Assembly (NCBI GenBank): GCA_020633235.1
Contig: JACKEA010000001.1
Location: 310,001-374,000, forward strand
Length of the DNA: 64,000 nt
From: Polyangiaceae bacterium
GTDB lineage: Bacteria > Myxococcota_A > Polyangia > Polyangiales > Polyangiaceae
Reading direction: 5' to 3'
Part shown: one piece after another, positions 50,854-58,995 of the stretch
Numbering within the stretch: the first letter of the stretch is position 1
Layout of the letters: the number at the start of each line of letters is the position of its first letter
Program-made: the position numbers and the translations under genes
Notes under the pieces: generated by a model
What the model was told of the DNA's origin: nothing
The model's input: only the letters and a program-made list of their open reading frames with translations
Database searches by the model: none

Positions 50854-51915
50854 ATGGCGGCCTTCATGAAGCGCTACGGCGCCTTGTTCGCGGTCGCTGC
50901 GGTTGCCTGCGGTCAAGTTGGAGCCGACGGGGGCGGTAGCGGCGGCGGCGGTACCAGCGCGAACGGGGGGCACGCCGGTGCCAGCGTCGCAGGGGGCGCC
51001 GCGGGCACCGGCGGCCTCGGTGGCGCTGCGGGCACGGGCGGGCTGCCGGCAGCGGGGGGCGTTGCCGGTGCGGGAGCCGGTGGTGGATGCAATGTTGCGT
51101 CACCGCAGCCGATCGAGAATCCGACTCCCGAGCAGATTGCGCGCGCCCAGCTGATCCACGACTTCTGTGCGTCCGTAGTCCAGCAATGCCCGGCGCTGCA
51201 AGACGGAGGACCCACGCCCTGGGTCCACGCCTCCGGAGTCTGTACCGCGGCGGAGCTCGTTGTGGGCTGCGAGGAGGACATGCTCGAGAACTACCTCGGC
51301 CTCTACGCGAGCTGCGACGCCGAGTGGAAGTCTGCCGTCGCCTGCGGCACGACGGCGACGTACGACACCCTCAGCGAGTGCCAATCGGTCAATCCCGGCA
51401 GCCTCTCGAGCAGCCCGGACGAGCCCTGCAAGTCGGAGAAGCTCGCGTTGAAGGCCTGCGCGAACGGGAACGATCCGTGGACGTCGGTCACCGGCAGCCA
51501 GGCCACCTGCAGCTACGGGCCCGGGGTCCTGGCTCCGTGCGAGATTTCCTGCCCGGTGGGAGCGAACACATTCAGCCTTTCGTGCACAGCCAAGCCGGGG
51601 CTGCCGATGCAATGCGGCTGTGCGGTGAATGGCAGCCCAATCCAGGACTGGTTTCCCTCGGCAAACATCTATGCTGCCGACTGCGCTGACGCGGCGTCCC
51701 TGGCTGCCAATGGCGTGTGCACGAATCGACTCAATTGCTGCTTCGAGTACAACGACGGCCAGAAGGACGTCTGCACGTGCGGCTCCGACCCTTCGCTGCT
51801 CGGCTACCCGAGCTGCCAAGCGGCTGCCGACTTCGCCGGGGGAAAGGTCGTGGACATCTGTCCGAAGTACGCGCCGAACACGGGCGGCTGCTGGCCCCCC
51901 GGCGCGTGCGGGTAG
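50854..51915 (+). CDS. Cys-rich lipoprotein with Gly/Ala linker
   Basis: 353 residues. Signal MKRYGALFAVAAVACGQ (lipobox Cys after the second ATG region) and a Gly/Ala/Ser/Thr linker of about 60 residues (ASVAGGAAGTGGLGG). The rest has about 24 Cys, with CPALQDGG, CDAEWKSAVAC, CTCGSDPSLLG. No domain recognised. Surface protein of a type abundant in Polyangiales. Confidence 0.75.
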   Translation: MAAFMKRYGALFAVAAVACGQVGADGGGSGGGGTSANGGHAGASVAGGAAGTGGLGGAAGTGGLPAAGGVAGAGAGGGCNVASPQPIENPTPEQIARAQLIHDFCASVVQQCPALQDGGPTPWVHASGVCTAAELVVGCEEDMLENYLGLYASCDAEWKSAVACGTTATYDTLSECQSVNPGSLSSSPDEPCKSEKLALKACANGNDPWTSVTGSQATCSYGPGVLAPCEISCPVGANTFSLSCTAKPGLPMQCGCAVNGSPIQDWFPSANIYAADCADAASLAANGVCTNRLNCCFEYNDGQKDVCTCGSDPSLLGYPSCQAAADFAGGKVVDICPKYAPNTGGCWPPGACG

Positions 51916-51947
51916 TTTTCGATTCGCCAAACGGCGACGAGCCGCGT

Positions 51948-51968
51948 GGGATCCGCGGCGGACCGACA
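51948..51968 (-). repeat. Dispersed GC-rich intergenic repeat, copy 16
   Basis: Minus strand reads TGTCGGTCCGCCGCGGATCC. Lies between two plus-strand genes in the opposite direction. Confidence 0.75.
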
Positions 51969-52098
51969 ATCAACCCGAAATCCAACGCCAAATTGCCAGT
52001 CCCGTGGGGCCTCGGGCGGGTTTGCGTGGGAGTGGAATGACCGCGGAATCTCGCCCAATTGTCTGGCTTTGGAAGGGCAACCCCTCTACGGTGCGCGC

Positions 52099-53091
52099 GT
52101 GAAAAAGAACAAGGGCGACGACGACGCCAAGGTCGAGCGGGAAGAAGACGAAGAAGAGTCCGAGGAGGAATCCGAAAAGGAGGAGACCAAGGGCGAATCG
52201 GACGACGACGAGTCGGACGATGACGACGATGACGACGACGACGACGACGACGCCAAGGACGAGTCGGACGACGATGACGACGACGACGACGCCAAGGGCG
52301 AGTCGGACGACGACGATGACGACGACGAAGAAGAAGAGGAGAAGGTCGCTGCCAAGAGCAAGCGACCGGAGCCCAAGCGCGCGCCCGTGAAGCGGCGCAG
52401 CGCGGAGGCTCGCGTCGTTGCCGAAGGCTCGAATCGATCGCCGACGACGAACTTCGTGCTCATCGGTGTGCTGGCGCTAGCGGCGGGCATTGGTGGCGGC
52501 TGGTTCCTGCGGGATGCAAAGGCGAAGGGACGTGCGCCGTTCAAGGCGCCGGCAGCCGCGGGCAGCGGTTTGAGCGCCCAGTGCAAGTCGTGGCAGGACA
52601 AGATCTGCGCCGAGGCCGGCGAGACGACTGCAGGCTGCAACCAGGCCAAGTCGGCCGCGGAGCTGCTGCCGGTTGCAGCATGTGGCGCGGCGCTGGAAGA
52701 CGTGCCCGGCACCATCACGCGCATCAAGAAGGCGCGCGAGGTGTGCACCACGCTGGTCGACAAGCTGTGCAAGGACATCGGGCCGGACACCAACACCTGC
52801 GGTCTGGTCAAGCGCAAGACCGAGAGCATGACGCCGGAAAACTGCCGCTCCATGATGGACAACTACGACGCCGTCGTGGGGCAGCTGCGCATGATCGAGC
52901 AGCAAGGTGCGCTGATGGGCGGCATGGGCCACGGCGGTCCGCGGCCGGGTGCTGGTGGTCCTGGCGGTCCTGGCGGTCCTGGTGGTCCTGGTGGTCCCGG
53001 TGGCGGCATGCGACCGATCCGGTTGCCGCCAGGGTCGATCAAGACCGCAATGCCTCCGGGGCATCCGGCACCCGCCGGCTCCACGCCCTGA
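52099..53091 (+). CDS. Acidic membrane protein with poly-Asp and Gly-Pro repeats
   Basis: 330 residues. Begins basic (VKKNKG), then a low-complexity acidic block (about 8-90) of Asp and Glu runs coded by GAC repeats, a basic/Pro stretch, one membrane helix ([19 protein letters not shown]), a Cys-containing helical part with eight or so Cys ([32 protein letters not shown]) and a Gly-Pro repeat ([14 protein letters not shown]) end. GTG start chosen to drop a repeat-derived upstream tail. Acidic side inside, Cys domain outside is the likely topology. Function unknown; the GAC tract may vary in length. Confidence 0.68.
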
Positions 53092-53094
53092 GGT

Positions 53095-53793
53095 TCACCA
53101 CTTCTCGCCGAAGGGGCGTGCCTCCACCTCGAAGGACCACGCCGAGCGATCTTGCCGCGTGAGCTGGAACGCCGTCTCTGCGACGGCGTCCGGCTTCACG
53201 AAGAAGTCGCTCGGTTTGTCGGGCATGCGTTTTCGTGTGCGGGGCAGATCCACCACGCCGTCGATGATGATCAGGGCGACGTGAATGCCCGCGGGCCCTA
53301 GGTGCTTCGCCATGGACTCGGCGAGGGAGCGCTGTGCGGCCTTGGCGGGAGCGAAGGCCGCGGTTCCGGCAGCTCCGCGGCGGGAGGCCGTGGCGCCGAT
53401 GAGCACGATGTTGCCCTTGCCGGCCGCTTTCATGGGACCGACCACCTGCTGCGCTGAGGTGAGCGTTCCCAGCGCGTTCACGCGCCAGTTGTTCTCGAAT
53501 TCCTGAGGCGTGATGTCCTCCACGCTGCCCCAGGCACCGGAGCCGGCGTTGTAGAGCAGCGTCTCCACGGTGCCGAGCGTGCGCACTTCTTCGAAGGCCC
53601 GCTCCACGGAGGCGGGATCGCCCGCGTCACAGGCGATGGCCCGGGCGTCCCCCAGCTCCGCCGCGAGCTTGGACGAGAGATCCGTGCTGCGCGACAGAAG
53701 CGCGAGCTGGTAGCCCGCCTTGGAAAACCGGCGCGCGAGGGCTTCGCCGTTGCCGGGGCCGATACCCACCACCACTGCCAGGGGCTTGCTCAC
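53095..53793 (-). CDS. Short-chain dehydrogenase-like protein
   Basis: 232 residues. SDR fold with VVGIGPGNGEALARRFSKAGY in place of the usual TGxxxGxG, and LLYNAGSGAWG. The catalytic region reads GATASRRGAAGTAAFAPAKAA: the Tyr of YxxxK is replaced by Phe-Ala, so activity is doubtful or altered, though Ser and Lys are there. The GTG start overlaps the pirin stop (GTGA), so the two are co-translated. Confidence 0.8.
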   Translation of the reverse strand: MSKPLAVVVGIGPGNGEALARRFSKAGYQLALLSRSTDLSSKLAAELGDARAIACDAGDPASVERAFEEVRTLGTVETLLYNAGSGAWGSVEDITPQEFENNWRVNALGTLTSAQQVVGPMKAAGKGNIVLIGATASRRGAAGTAAFAPAKAAQRSLAESMAKHLGPAGIHVALIIIDGVVDLPRTRKRMPDKPSDFFVKPDAVAETAFQLTRQDRSAWSFEVEARPFGEKW

Positions 53794-54815
53794 GCTGCGT
53801 CTCCTTCCTTCTTTTCGATCTTGCCGTCCGCGTGCTTGGCGAAGCGCACGCCGTCCGTGCCGTGGACGGGATCGTCGCTCGGCCAAGGCCAACCGCCGAA
53901 GCCCGTGCGCCGGTAGTCCTGCATCGCCTGTTGGATCTCCTGGCGGCTGTTCATCACGAAGGGGCCGTGCTGCACCACGGGCTCCGCGATGGGGCGCCCC
54001 TGCAGGAGCAGGAGCTCGCACTCGCCATCTCCCGCTTCCAGGGTGATGGGCGCGTCCGCACGCACCAGGGCAGCGAGGTGTTCGTCGAGCTTCCGCTCGC
54101 CGATGCGGAGGGAGGGGCCGGCGAAGAAATACAGCGTGCGGAGCGTGTCTTCGTGACCTGCCGGCGGCAGCGTCCAGCTTGCGCCGGCGTCCATGCGAAT
54201 GGTCCAGATGGCCACGTCCGTGTCCTTGCGCGCGGCCCACGAGCGCGGGGGCGGGCTCGGTGCGCGCCGGCCGTCGAGCTCTCCCGCCACCACGGTGATC
54301 TCCGTCTTGCCGTCCGTGGACATCACGTGCGGGATCTCGTCACCCCACAGCATCGCGAAGTGCGGCTCCACCAGCTTGTCTTCCGCCGGCAGGTTCAGCC
54401 AGATCTGAAACAGCTCCACCGGGTTCGGCCCGCTCTTGTCGAGCAGCGGGAACATCTCCGAGTGCACGATGCCGCCGCCTGCCGTGAGCCATTGCACGTC
54501 TCCCCGGCCGAAGCGCGCCGCCGCGCCCAGCGAGTCCGAGTGATCGATGAGCCCGCGCCGGACGATGGTCACGGTCTCGAAGCCGCGATGCGGGTGCTGC
54601 GGAAAGCCGGGCACCACGTGTCCGTGGTACATGCGGAAACCGTCACGCACCTCGAAGTCCATCCCGAGCTGCCGCCCCGCGAGCGACACCGCGGGACCGA
54701 GCTTGTCGTTACCCGCCGGGTAGGCGTCGTCGTGATGCACGCAGAACAGGAACGGATCCACCGTTCCCCAGGGAAAGCCGAGGGGTACGGTCTGCAGTAC
54801 CGCGTTCGTCGTCAT
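53790..54815 (-). CDS. Pirin family protein
   Basis: 341 residues. Cupin-type pirin: metal-ligand His in PGFPQHPHRGFETVT and IVHSEMFP, then LFQIWLNLPAEDKLVEPHF; C-terminal cupin half has GECELLLLQGRPIAEPVVQHGPFVMNS. Some pirins are quercetin dioxygenases; others bind transcription factors. Co-transcribed with the SDR-like gene. ATG at MTTNAVLQ. Confidence 0.88.
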   Translation of the reverse strand: MTTNAVLQTVPLGFPWGTVDPFLFCVHHDDAYPAGNDKLGPAVSLAGRQLGMDFEVRDGFRMYHGHVVPGFPQHPHRGFETVTIVRRGLIDHSDSLGAAARFGRGDVQWLTAGGGIVHSEMFPLLDKSGPNPVELFQIWLNLPAEDKLVEPHFAMLWGDEIPHVMSTDGKTEITVVAGELDGRRAPSPPPRSWAARKDTDVAIWTIRMDAGASWTLPPAGHEDTLRTLYFFAGPSLRIGERKLDEHLAALVRADAPITLEAGDGECELLLLQGRPIAEPVVQHGPFVMNSRQEIQQAMQDYRRTGFGGWPWPSDDPVHGTDGVRFAKHADGKIEKKEGDAA

Positions 54816-54961
54816 GGCCCGGAGCATAAGGCCGCTTTCGCGAAAGCGTCAGCCGTAACGCAGCGCGTTGCCCCCGGCTCCACCCCCGTTCTAGGTTCGT
54901 GCATTCTAAGCCAAAAACACGACAGCTATCAACGTGGCGCGCCACCGCGCACCCTCGCTGC

Positions 54962-55711
54962 ATGGAATCAGTCGTTGCCGTTCGCGATCTCGAGCTGTTC
55001 GTAACGGAGCGTGGCGAGGGCGATGCCCTCGTGCTGCTCCACGGAATGACGGGGTCCCACGCCGACTGGGAGCTGGTGTTCGATCTCGACGAGCTCGCCA
55101 GGAGCTACCGCGTGCTGGCGCTGGATGCTCGCGGGCACGGCCGCTCGACGAACCCGAGCGGCAGGTTCAGTCATCGCGAGGGCGCCCGCGACTTGCTCGC
55201 GCTGCTCGATACCCTGGGCGTCGAGCGCTACTACGGCATCGGCCTCAGCCTCGGCGCCAACACCTTGCTGCACGCGGCGATTGCCGCCCCGGAGCGCGCC
55301 GCCGGTTTGGTGTTGGTGGCCGCCACCACGCACTTTCCCGAGCAGGCCCGCGCCATCATGCGCTCGGTGAACCCCGACGCCATGTCGGAGAGCGAGTGGC
55401 AGACGATGCGTGCGCGCCACCCGCGAGGCGACGCTCAGATCCGCGCCCTGTGGCAGCACGCCCGCGACTTCGCCGACAGCACCGACGACATGAACCTGAG
55501 CGCGGCAGATCTCGCCGAGGTCATCGCGCCGACGCTGGTCGTCAACGGCGACCGCGATCCGCTCTACCCCGTCGAAATCTCCGTGAGTCTGTTTCGCGGT
55601 CTTCCGCGGGCGTCGCTGTTCGTGATTCCCGGCGGCGGGCACGGCCCCATCTTCGAGGAGTTTCGCGAAGCGTTTGCCCGCGCCGCCCTCGCATTCCTAC
55701 GGACCGCGTAG
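54962..55711 (+). CDS. Alpha/beta hydrolase
   Basis: 249 residues. LLHGMTGSHADW, nucleophile elbow GLSLGAN (Ser), Asp in VNGDRDPLYP and His in PGGGHGPIF make a full catalytic triad. Resembles 3-oxoadipate enol-lactonase/epoxide hydrolase-type enzymes. No signal peptide. Substrate unknown. Divergent from the pirin operon. Confidence 0.88.
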   Translation: MESVVAVRDLELFVTERGEGDALVLLHGMTGSHADWELVFDLDELARSYRVLALDARGHGRSTNPSGRFSHREGARDLLALLDTLGVERYYGIGLSLGANTLLHAAIAAPERAAGLVLVAATTHFPEQARAIMRSVNPDAMSESEWQTMRARHPRGDAQIRALWQHARDFADSTDDMNLSAADLAEVIAPTLVVNGDRDPLYPVEISVSLFRGLPRASLFVIPGGGHGPIFEEFREAFARAALAFLRTA

Positions 55712-55727
55712 GCCCTTTACATTTTTG

Positions 55728-55770
55728 TGTCGGTGCGCCGCGGTAACGGCGTTTCCGCGCCGGCCCGACA
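55728..55770 (+). terminator. Paired dispersed repeats forming a hairpin, copy 17
   Basis: TGTCGGTGCGCCGCGGTAAC and, 3 bp later, an inverted copy GTTTCCGCGCCGGCCCGACA, begin 16 bp after the hydrolase stop behind a TTTTT run. The two arms fold as one large hairpin. Also lies 10 bp from the convergent FGE gene's stop, so it can serve both genes. Confidence 0.75.
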
Positions 55771-55779
55771 AGGAAATCG

Positions 55780-56895
55780 TCAAGTCCCGTCCCAACAGCA
55801 GCGGAAGCCCCGTTCATTGCTCTTGTTCATGCGCGGGGCGAGCTCTGCGGAGGTGCACTTGGCGGATGGCGAGGACTTGTCCCAATCGAGATAGCCTCCG
55901 CCGCGCTGGGCGCACTGATCCGAAGTGTCACAGTCGTCTTCCCACTCCCGGACGTTCCCACTCATGTCGAACAGGTTCGGGTATCCACCCTGGCAGAACG
56001 CTTGGCCACCCGTTGGTAGGGTCGCCGAAGCGTTGTAGTCTAGGTCGTTGCACTTGGAGCCGAAGTCGTAGGCGTTGCCATACGGATACAGCTTGGTGCC
56101 CCCCGCGGAGCAGGCGTTGTACCACTGGCTGACGCTGGCGTTGGAAGCGTTCGCTGGGGTCACACTTCCACCCCCGATCTTGCCGCACAGGCGCTTGCCT
56201 GCTGCCTTGCAGTAGGCGTAGGCGTCGCACCAATCCACGCACAGCACGGGATGTCCGGCCTTGTTCACCGGGTTGTACTCGGAGCAATTCGGCACGAAGC
56301 TGCTGTTGGTACCGCAACCAGCGGGCTGTCCCGAGGTGCTTGGACTGCTACCCAGCCAGGCGGAGTACTGTTGCTGAGTTACCTCGGTGGAATCAATGCA
56401 GTAGAAGCCCCCGCCGGCGAGCTCGACCTTCACGAGCGCCGGGCCGTCCACTCCGGTCGTCGGACACGCGCCAGCGACGCCGCCGGTTCCGCCCGTTCCC
56501 GCGGTTCCGCCCGTTCCCGCGGTTCCGCCCGTTCCCGCGGTTCCGCCCGTTCCCGCGGTTCCGCCCGTTCCCGCAGTGCCGCCAGCGCCTGCCGTGCCCG
56601 CGGTTCCGCCCGTAGCTCCCGTTCCGGCGCTGCCGCCCGTGCCGGCAGTTCCCGCGCTGCCGCCGGTCGCACCTGATCCTGCGGCGCCACCCGTGTTCCC
56701 GACACCGCCGCTGCCGCTCTCACCCCCCGTCGCCCCTACACCCCCCGCAGATGCGTCTGTGTCGCCCCCAGAGCCGGCAGCGCCGTCGGCCGCCAGCTCG
56801 TAGCCATCGAAGGACACCACGCACGCCGCAAAACCGAACGCGGCGACCGAAGCCGCCGCGAGTCGGAGCACCACAGCACCGCGTTTCAGGGCCAT
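55780..56895 (-). CDS. FGE/sulfatase-modifying-type lipoprotein with Gly-Thr repeats
   Basis: 371 residues. Lipobox at AAFGFAACVVS. Residues about 40-145 are GGTAGT-type repeats; the rest is a formylglycine-generating-enzyme-like domain: EVTQQQYSAWL, GHPVLCVDWCDAYAYCKAAGKRLCGKIG, GYPNLFDMSGNVREWEDDC, RGFRCC. As a lipoprotein with the active-site CysCys not clearly kept, it may bind ligands rather than modify sulfatases. The DNA has an 18-bp near-tandem repeat (56490-56590) that can change the linker length. Confidence 0.82.
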   Translation of the reverse strand: MALKRGAVVLRLAAASVAAFGFAACVVSFDGYELAADGAAGSGGDTDASAGGVGATGGESGSGGVGNTGGAAGSGATGGSAGTAGTGGSAGTGATGGTAGTAGAGGTAGTGGTAGTGGTAGTGGTAGTGGTAGTGGTGGVAGACPTTGVDGPALVKVELAGGGFYCIDSTEVTQQQYSAWLGSSPSTSGQPAGCGTNSSFVPNCSEYNPVNKAGHPVLCVDWCDAYAYCKAAGKRLCGKIGGGSVTPANASNASVSQWYNACSAGGTKLYPYGNAYDFGSKCNDLDYNASATLPTGGQAFCQGGYPNLFDMSGNVREWEDDCDTSDQCAQRGGGYLDWDKSSPSAKCTSAELAPRMNKSNERGFRCCWDGT

Positions 56896-56944
56896 TCAGG
56901 TTTCCGGTCTATCAGAATCTCCCCGAGGGCCCTAGCCACGAGCG

Positions 56945-57280
56945 CTACTTCTTCTTGCCGTGGTGGTCGTCTTTCTCGTGCTTCTCGTGCTTCTCGTGCT
57001 TGTCCTTCTTCTTGGGCGGGTTGTCCGCGTAGGTCTTGGCCTTCGCGATCTCGCTCTGCGCCTTCTTGAGGAACAGGATGGCCTTCAGGCGATGACCGCC
57101 GAAGGGAGGCTTGACGCCGGGGTTCTCCGCCGCTTGGAGCAGGGCGATGGCCTTGGTCACGTTCTGGTCGGCCGCATCCAGGCGAGCGTCGGCCGCGTAG
57201 GCCACGCCCGCGTAGAACGACCCCGCGAGACCCAATCCCGCCAAACCAGTGATCAGCAAACGGCGCCGGATACCTTGCAT
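56945..57280 (-). CDS. Small secreted protein with KHE repeats
   Basis: 111 residues. Signal peptide MQGIRRRLLITGLAGLGLAGSFYAGVAYA. A helical mature part (DQNVTKAIALLQAAEN...RLKAILFLKKAQSEIAKAK) resembling TPR-like metal/ligand proteins, then a KKKDKHEKHEKHEKDDHHGKKK tail that could bind metal. ATG with a modest ribosome site. Confidence 0.65.
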   Translation of the reverse strand: MQGIRRRLLITGLAGLGLAGSFYAGVAYAADARLDAADQNVTKAIALLQAAENPGVKPPFGGHRLKAILFLKKAQSEIAKAKTYADNPPKKKDKHEKHEKHEKDDHHGKKK

Positions 57281-57583
57281 GTCGATGAACCTCCTAGGGC
57301 GCCAGCACGCGGCGCGACGACCGATGATACTGCCCGATCTCTCCTTCGCCTTCCCTGCCGCCGCGAAGTTTGGTGGGTTCGTGTCGGTGCAGGTATGAAC
57401 GGGGACGTGGATGTGCGCGTGACGCACGTCGGTGCATGAGGGTGGGTGTATGAAAGCGGCGCACGCAGGCGCACTTAAAGGTGTTTAAGTATGGAAAGCT
57501 CGGGGATCTGGGCGCGTATCACTTTTCCGTAAGAATTCACGAACCCCGAGCGTTAGCCGTACGTCAGAGCAGTTCGACCCCCG
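57281..57583. other. Promoter region of the kinase gene
   Basis: 303 bp without an open frame. The only clear feature is an AT-rich palindrome listed separately; AT content rises toward the kinase start. No RNA gene noted. Confidence 0.4.
57473..57490. promoter_or_regulatory. AT-rich palindrome before the kinase gene
   Basis: ACTTAAA-GGTG-TTTAAGT, perfect 7-bp arms, 94 bp upstream of the kinase ATG, in otherwise GC-rich DNA. Could be an operator or an activator site. Confidence 0.55.
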
Positions 57584-58978
57584 ATGGCCATTAGCGATTC
57601 AGTCAGCGAGCGCGCCAAGACGCGCGTCGGCTCCACCCTCTGCGGCAAGTGGAGCCTGGATCGCGTGCTGGGCGTCGGCGGCATGGCCACCGTGTATGCC
57701 GCCACTCATCGCAACCACGCCCGGGCGGCGATCAAGATCCTACACCCGGAGATCGCCCTCGACGCGGAAGTGACGCCGCGGTTCCTGCGCGAGGGCTACG
57801 TCGCCAACATGGTGGACCACCCCGGCACCGTGAAGGTGCTGGACGACGACGTCGACGAGACCGGAGCTCCGTTCTTGGTGATGGAGCTGCTGGAGGGGGA
57901 AACGCTGGAGGCCCGCTGGGCGCGCAAGGGTGAGAAGCTGCCGGTGTCGGAGGTGCTGGCGCTCACCATTCGCGTGTTGGACGTGCTGGCATCGGCGCAC
58001 GACAAGGGCATCGTTCATCGCGACCTCAAGCCCGAAAACCTGTTCCTCACCACGTCCGGCGAGCTCAAGGTGCTGGATTTCGGCATTGCGCGCTTGCGAG
58101 AGATGTCCTCGAGCGCCTCCCAGACGCGAACGGGATCCTTGTTGGGAACGCCCGCGTTCATGGCGCCGGAGCAAGCTCGCGGTCGTTGGGACGACGTGGA
58201 TGCGCGGACGGACATCTGGGCCGTGGGCGCTACGGTTTTCACGCTGCTCACCGGGCGCTTCGTGTTCGAGGCAGAGACGGTGCAGGAGCAGCTGATCATG
58301 GCGGCAACCGCGAAGGCGCCGCCGATTGGCAGCTTGGTGCCGGAGATCCCGCCGGAGCTCGGCGAGATCATCGACCGTGCTCTGAGCTTCGATCGCTTCC
58401 AGCGCTGGCCGGATGCGCGATCCATGCAGAGCGCGTTGCGTGACACGCTGGCAACGCCGGACGGCGAGGCTCGGCTCACGCTGCCGTTGCCGTCGTCGCC
58501 GGGGCTCAGCGAGTCGACCACGCTGATCGCGCCGGCGGACGTGACCAGTGCCATTACCGGTCGCAGCTACACCACCGCGCGGCCGGTGACCAACGCGGTG
58601 GAGTCCATCACGGGGGTGCGGAAGCGTTCCCGTGGCATCGTCGTCGCTGCGGCTGCCTTGGCGCTGTTCCTGATCGGTGGAGTGGTGGTGTGGCGAGTCA
58701 CCGGCACCGAGGCGAAGGTGGTGGCGGCGCCGCCGGAGCCCGCCCCCACGGTGGTGGTCACGGTGATCAAGACCGCTGAAACGGCGCCTCCCGTGGCGTC
58801 CACCCCTGCTCCGCCGACCTCTGCCTCGTCAAAGCCGGCGCCCGCCGTGAAGAAGCAGCCGCCCACGGTGAAGGTGCGGCCGCCCACCGTGAAGAACCCG
58901 CCGCCGGCCAACCCCACGCCTCCCGCAGCGCTCACTCAGAAGCCCCCGAGCACGAATCCTTTCGATCGTCGCTTGTGA
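57584..58978 (+). CDS. Ser/Thr protein kinase with C-terminal membrane anchor
   Basis: 464 residues. Hanks-type kinase: GVGGMATVY, Lys51 in AIKILHP, VHRDLKPEN (Asp147), DFG (Asp166), GTPAFMAPEQARG. After the kinase (about 20-290) a linker, one membrane helix (about 350-370, GIVVAAAALALFLIGGVVVW) and a Pro-rich outer tail. Typical of myxobacterial PknB-like kinases that signal from the envelope. Ends 18 bp from a TPR/PEGA gene that may be its partner. Confidence 0.92.
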   Translation: MAISDSVSERAKTRVGSTLCGKWSLDRVLGVGGMATVYAATHRNHARAAIKILHPEIALDAEVTPRFLREGYVANMVDHPGTVKVLDDDVDETGAPFLVMELLEGETLEARWARKGEKLPVSEVLALTIRVLDVLASAHDKGIVHRDLKPENLFLTTSGELKVLDFGIARLREMSSSASQTRTGSLLGTPAFMAPEQARGRWDDVDARTDIWAVGATVFTLLTGRFVFEAETVQEQLIMAATAKAPPIGSLVPEIPPELGEIIDRALSFDRFQRWPDARSMQSALRDTLATPDGEARLTLPLPSSPGLSESTTLIAPADVTSAITGRSYTTARPVTNAVESITGVRKRSRGIVVAAAALALFLIGGVVVWRVTGTEAKVVAAPPEPAPTVVVTVIKTAETAPPVASTPAPPTSASSKPAPAVKKQPPTVKVRPPTVKNPPPANPTPPAALTQKPPSTNPFDRRL

Positions 58979-58995
58979 ACGGATATCTTGGCGAC

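Noticed and set aside
52120..52340. Possible CRISPR-like repeat array (GAC repeats)
   Set aside because: The repeats are a trinucleotide run inside an open frame coding Asp/Glu, with no spacers.
56490..56590. Possible CRISPR or tandem non-coding repeat
   Set aside because: The 18-bp units are in frame and code the GGTAGT linker of a lipoprotein.
57281..57583. tRNA or small RNA gene before the kinase
   Set aside because: No cloverleaf or conserved T-loop was found; only a short AT-rich palindrome.
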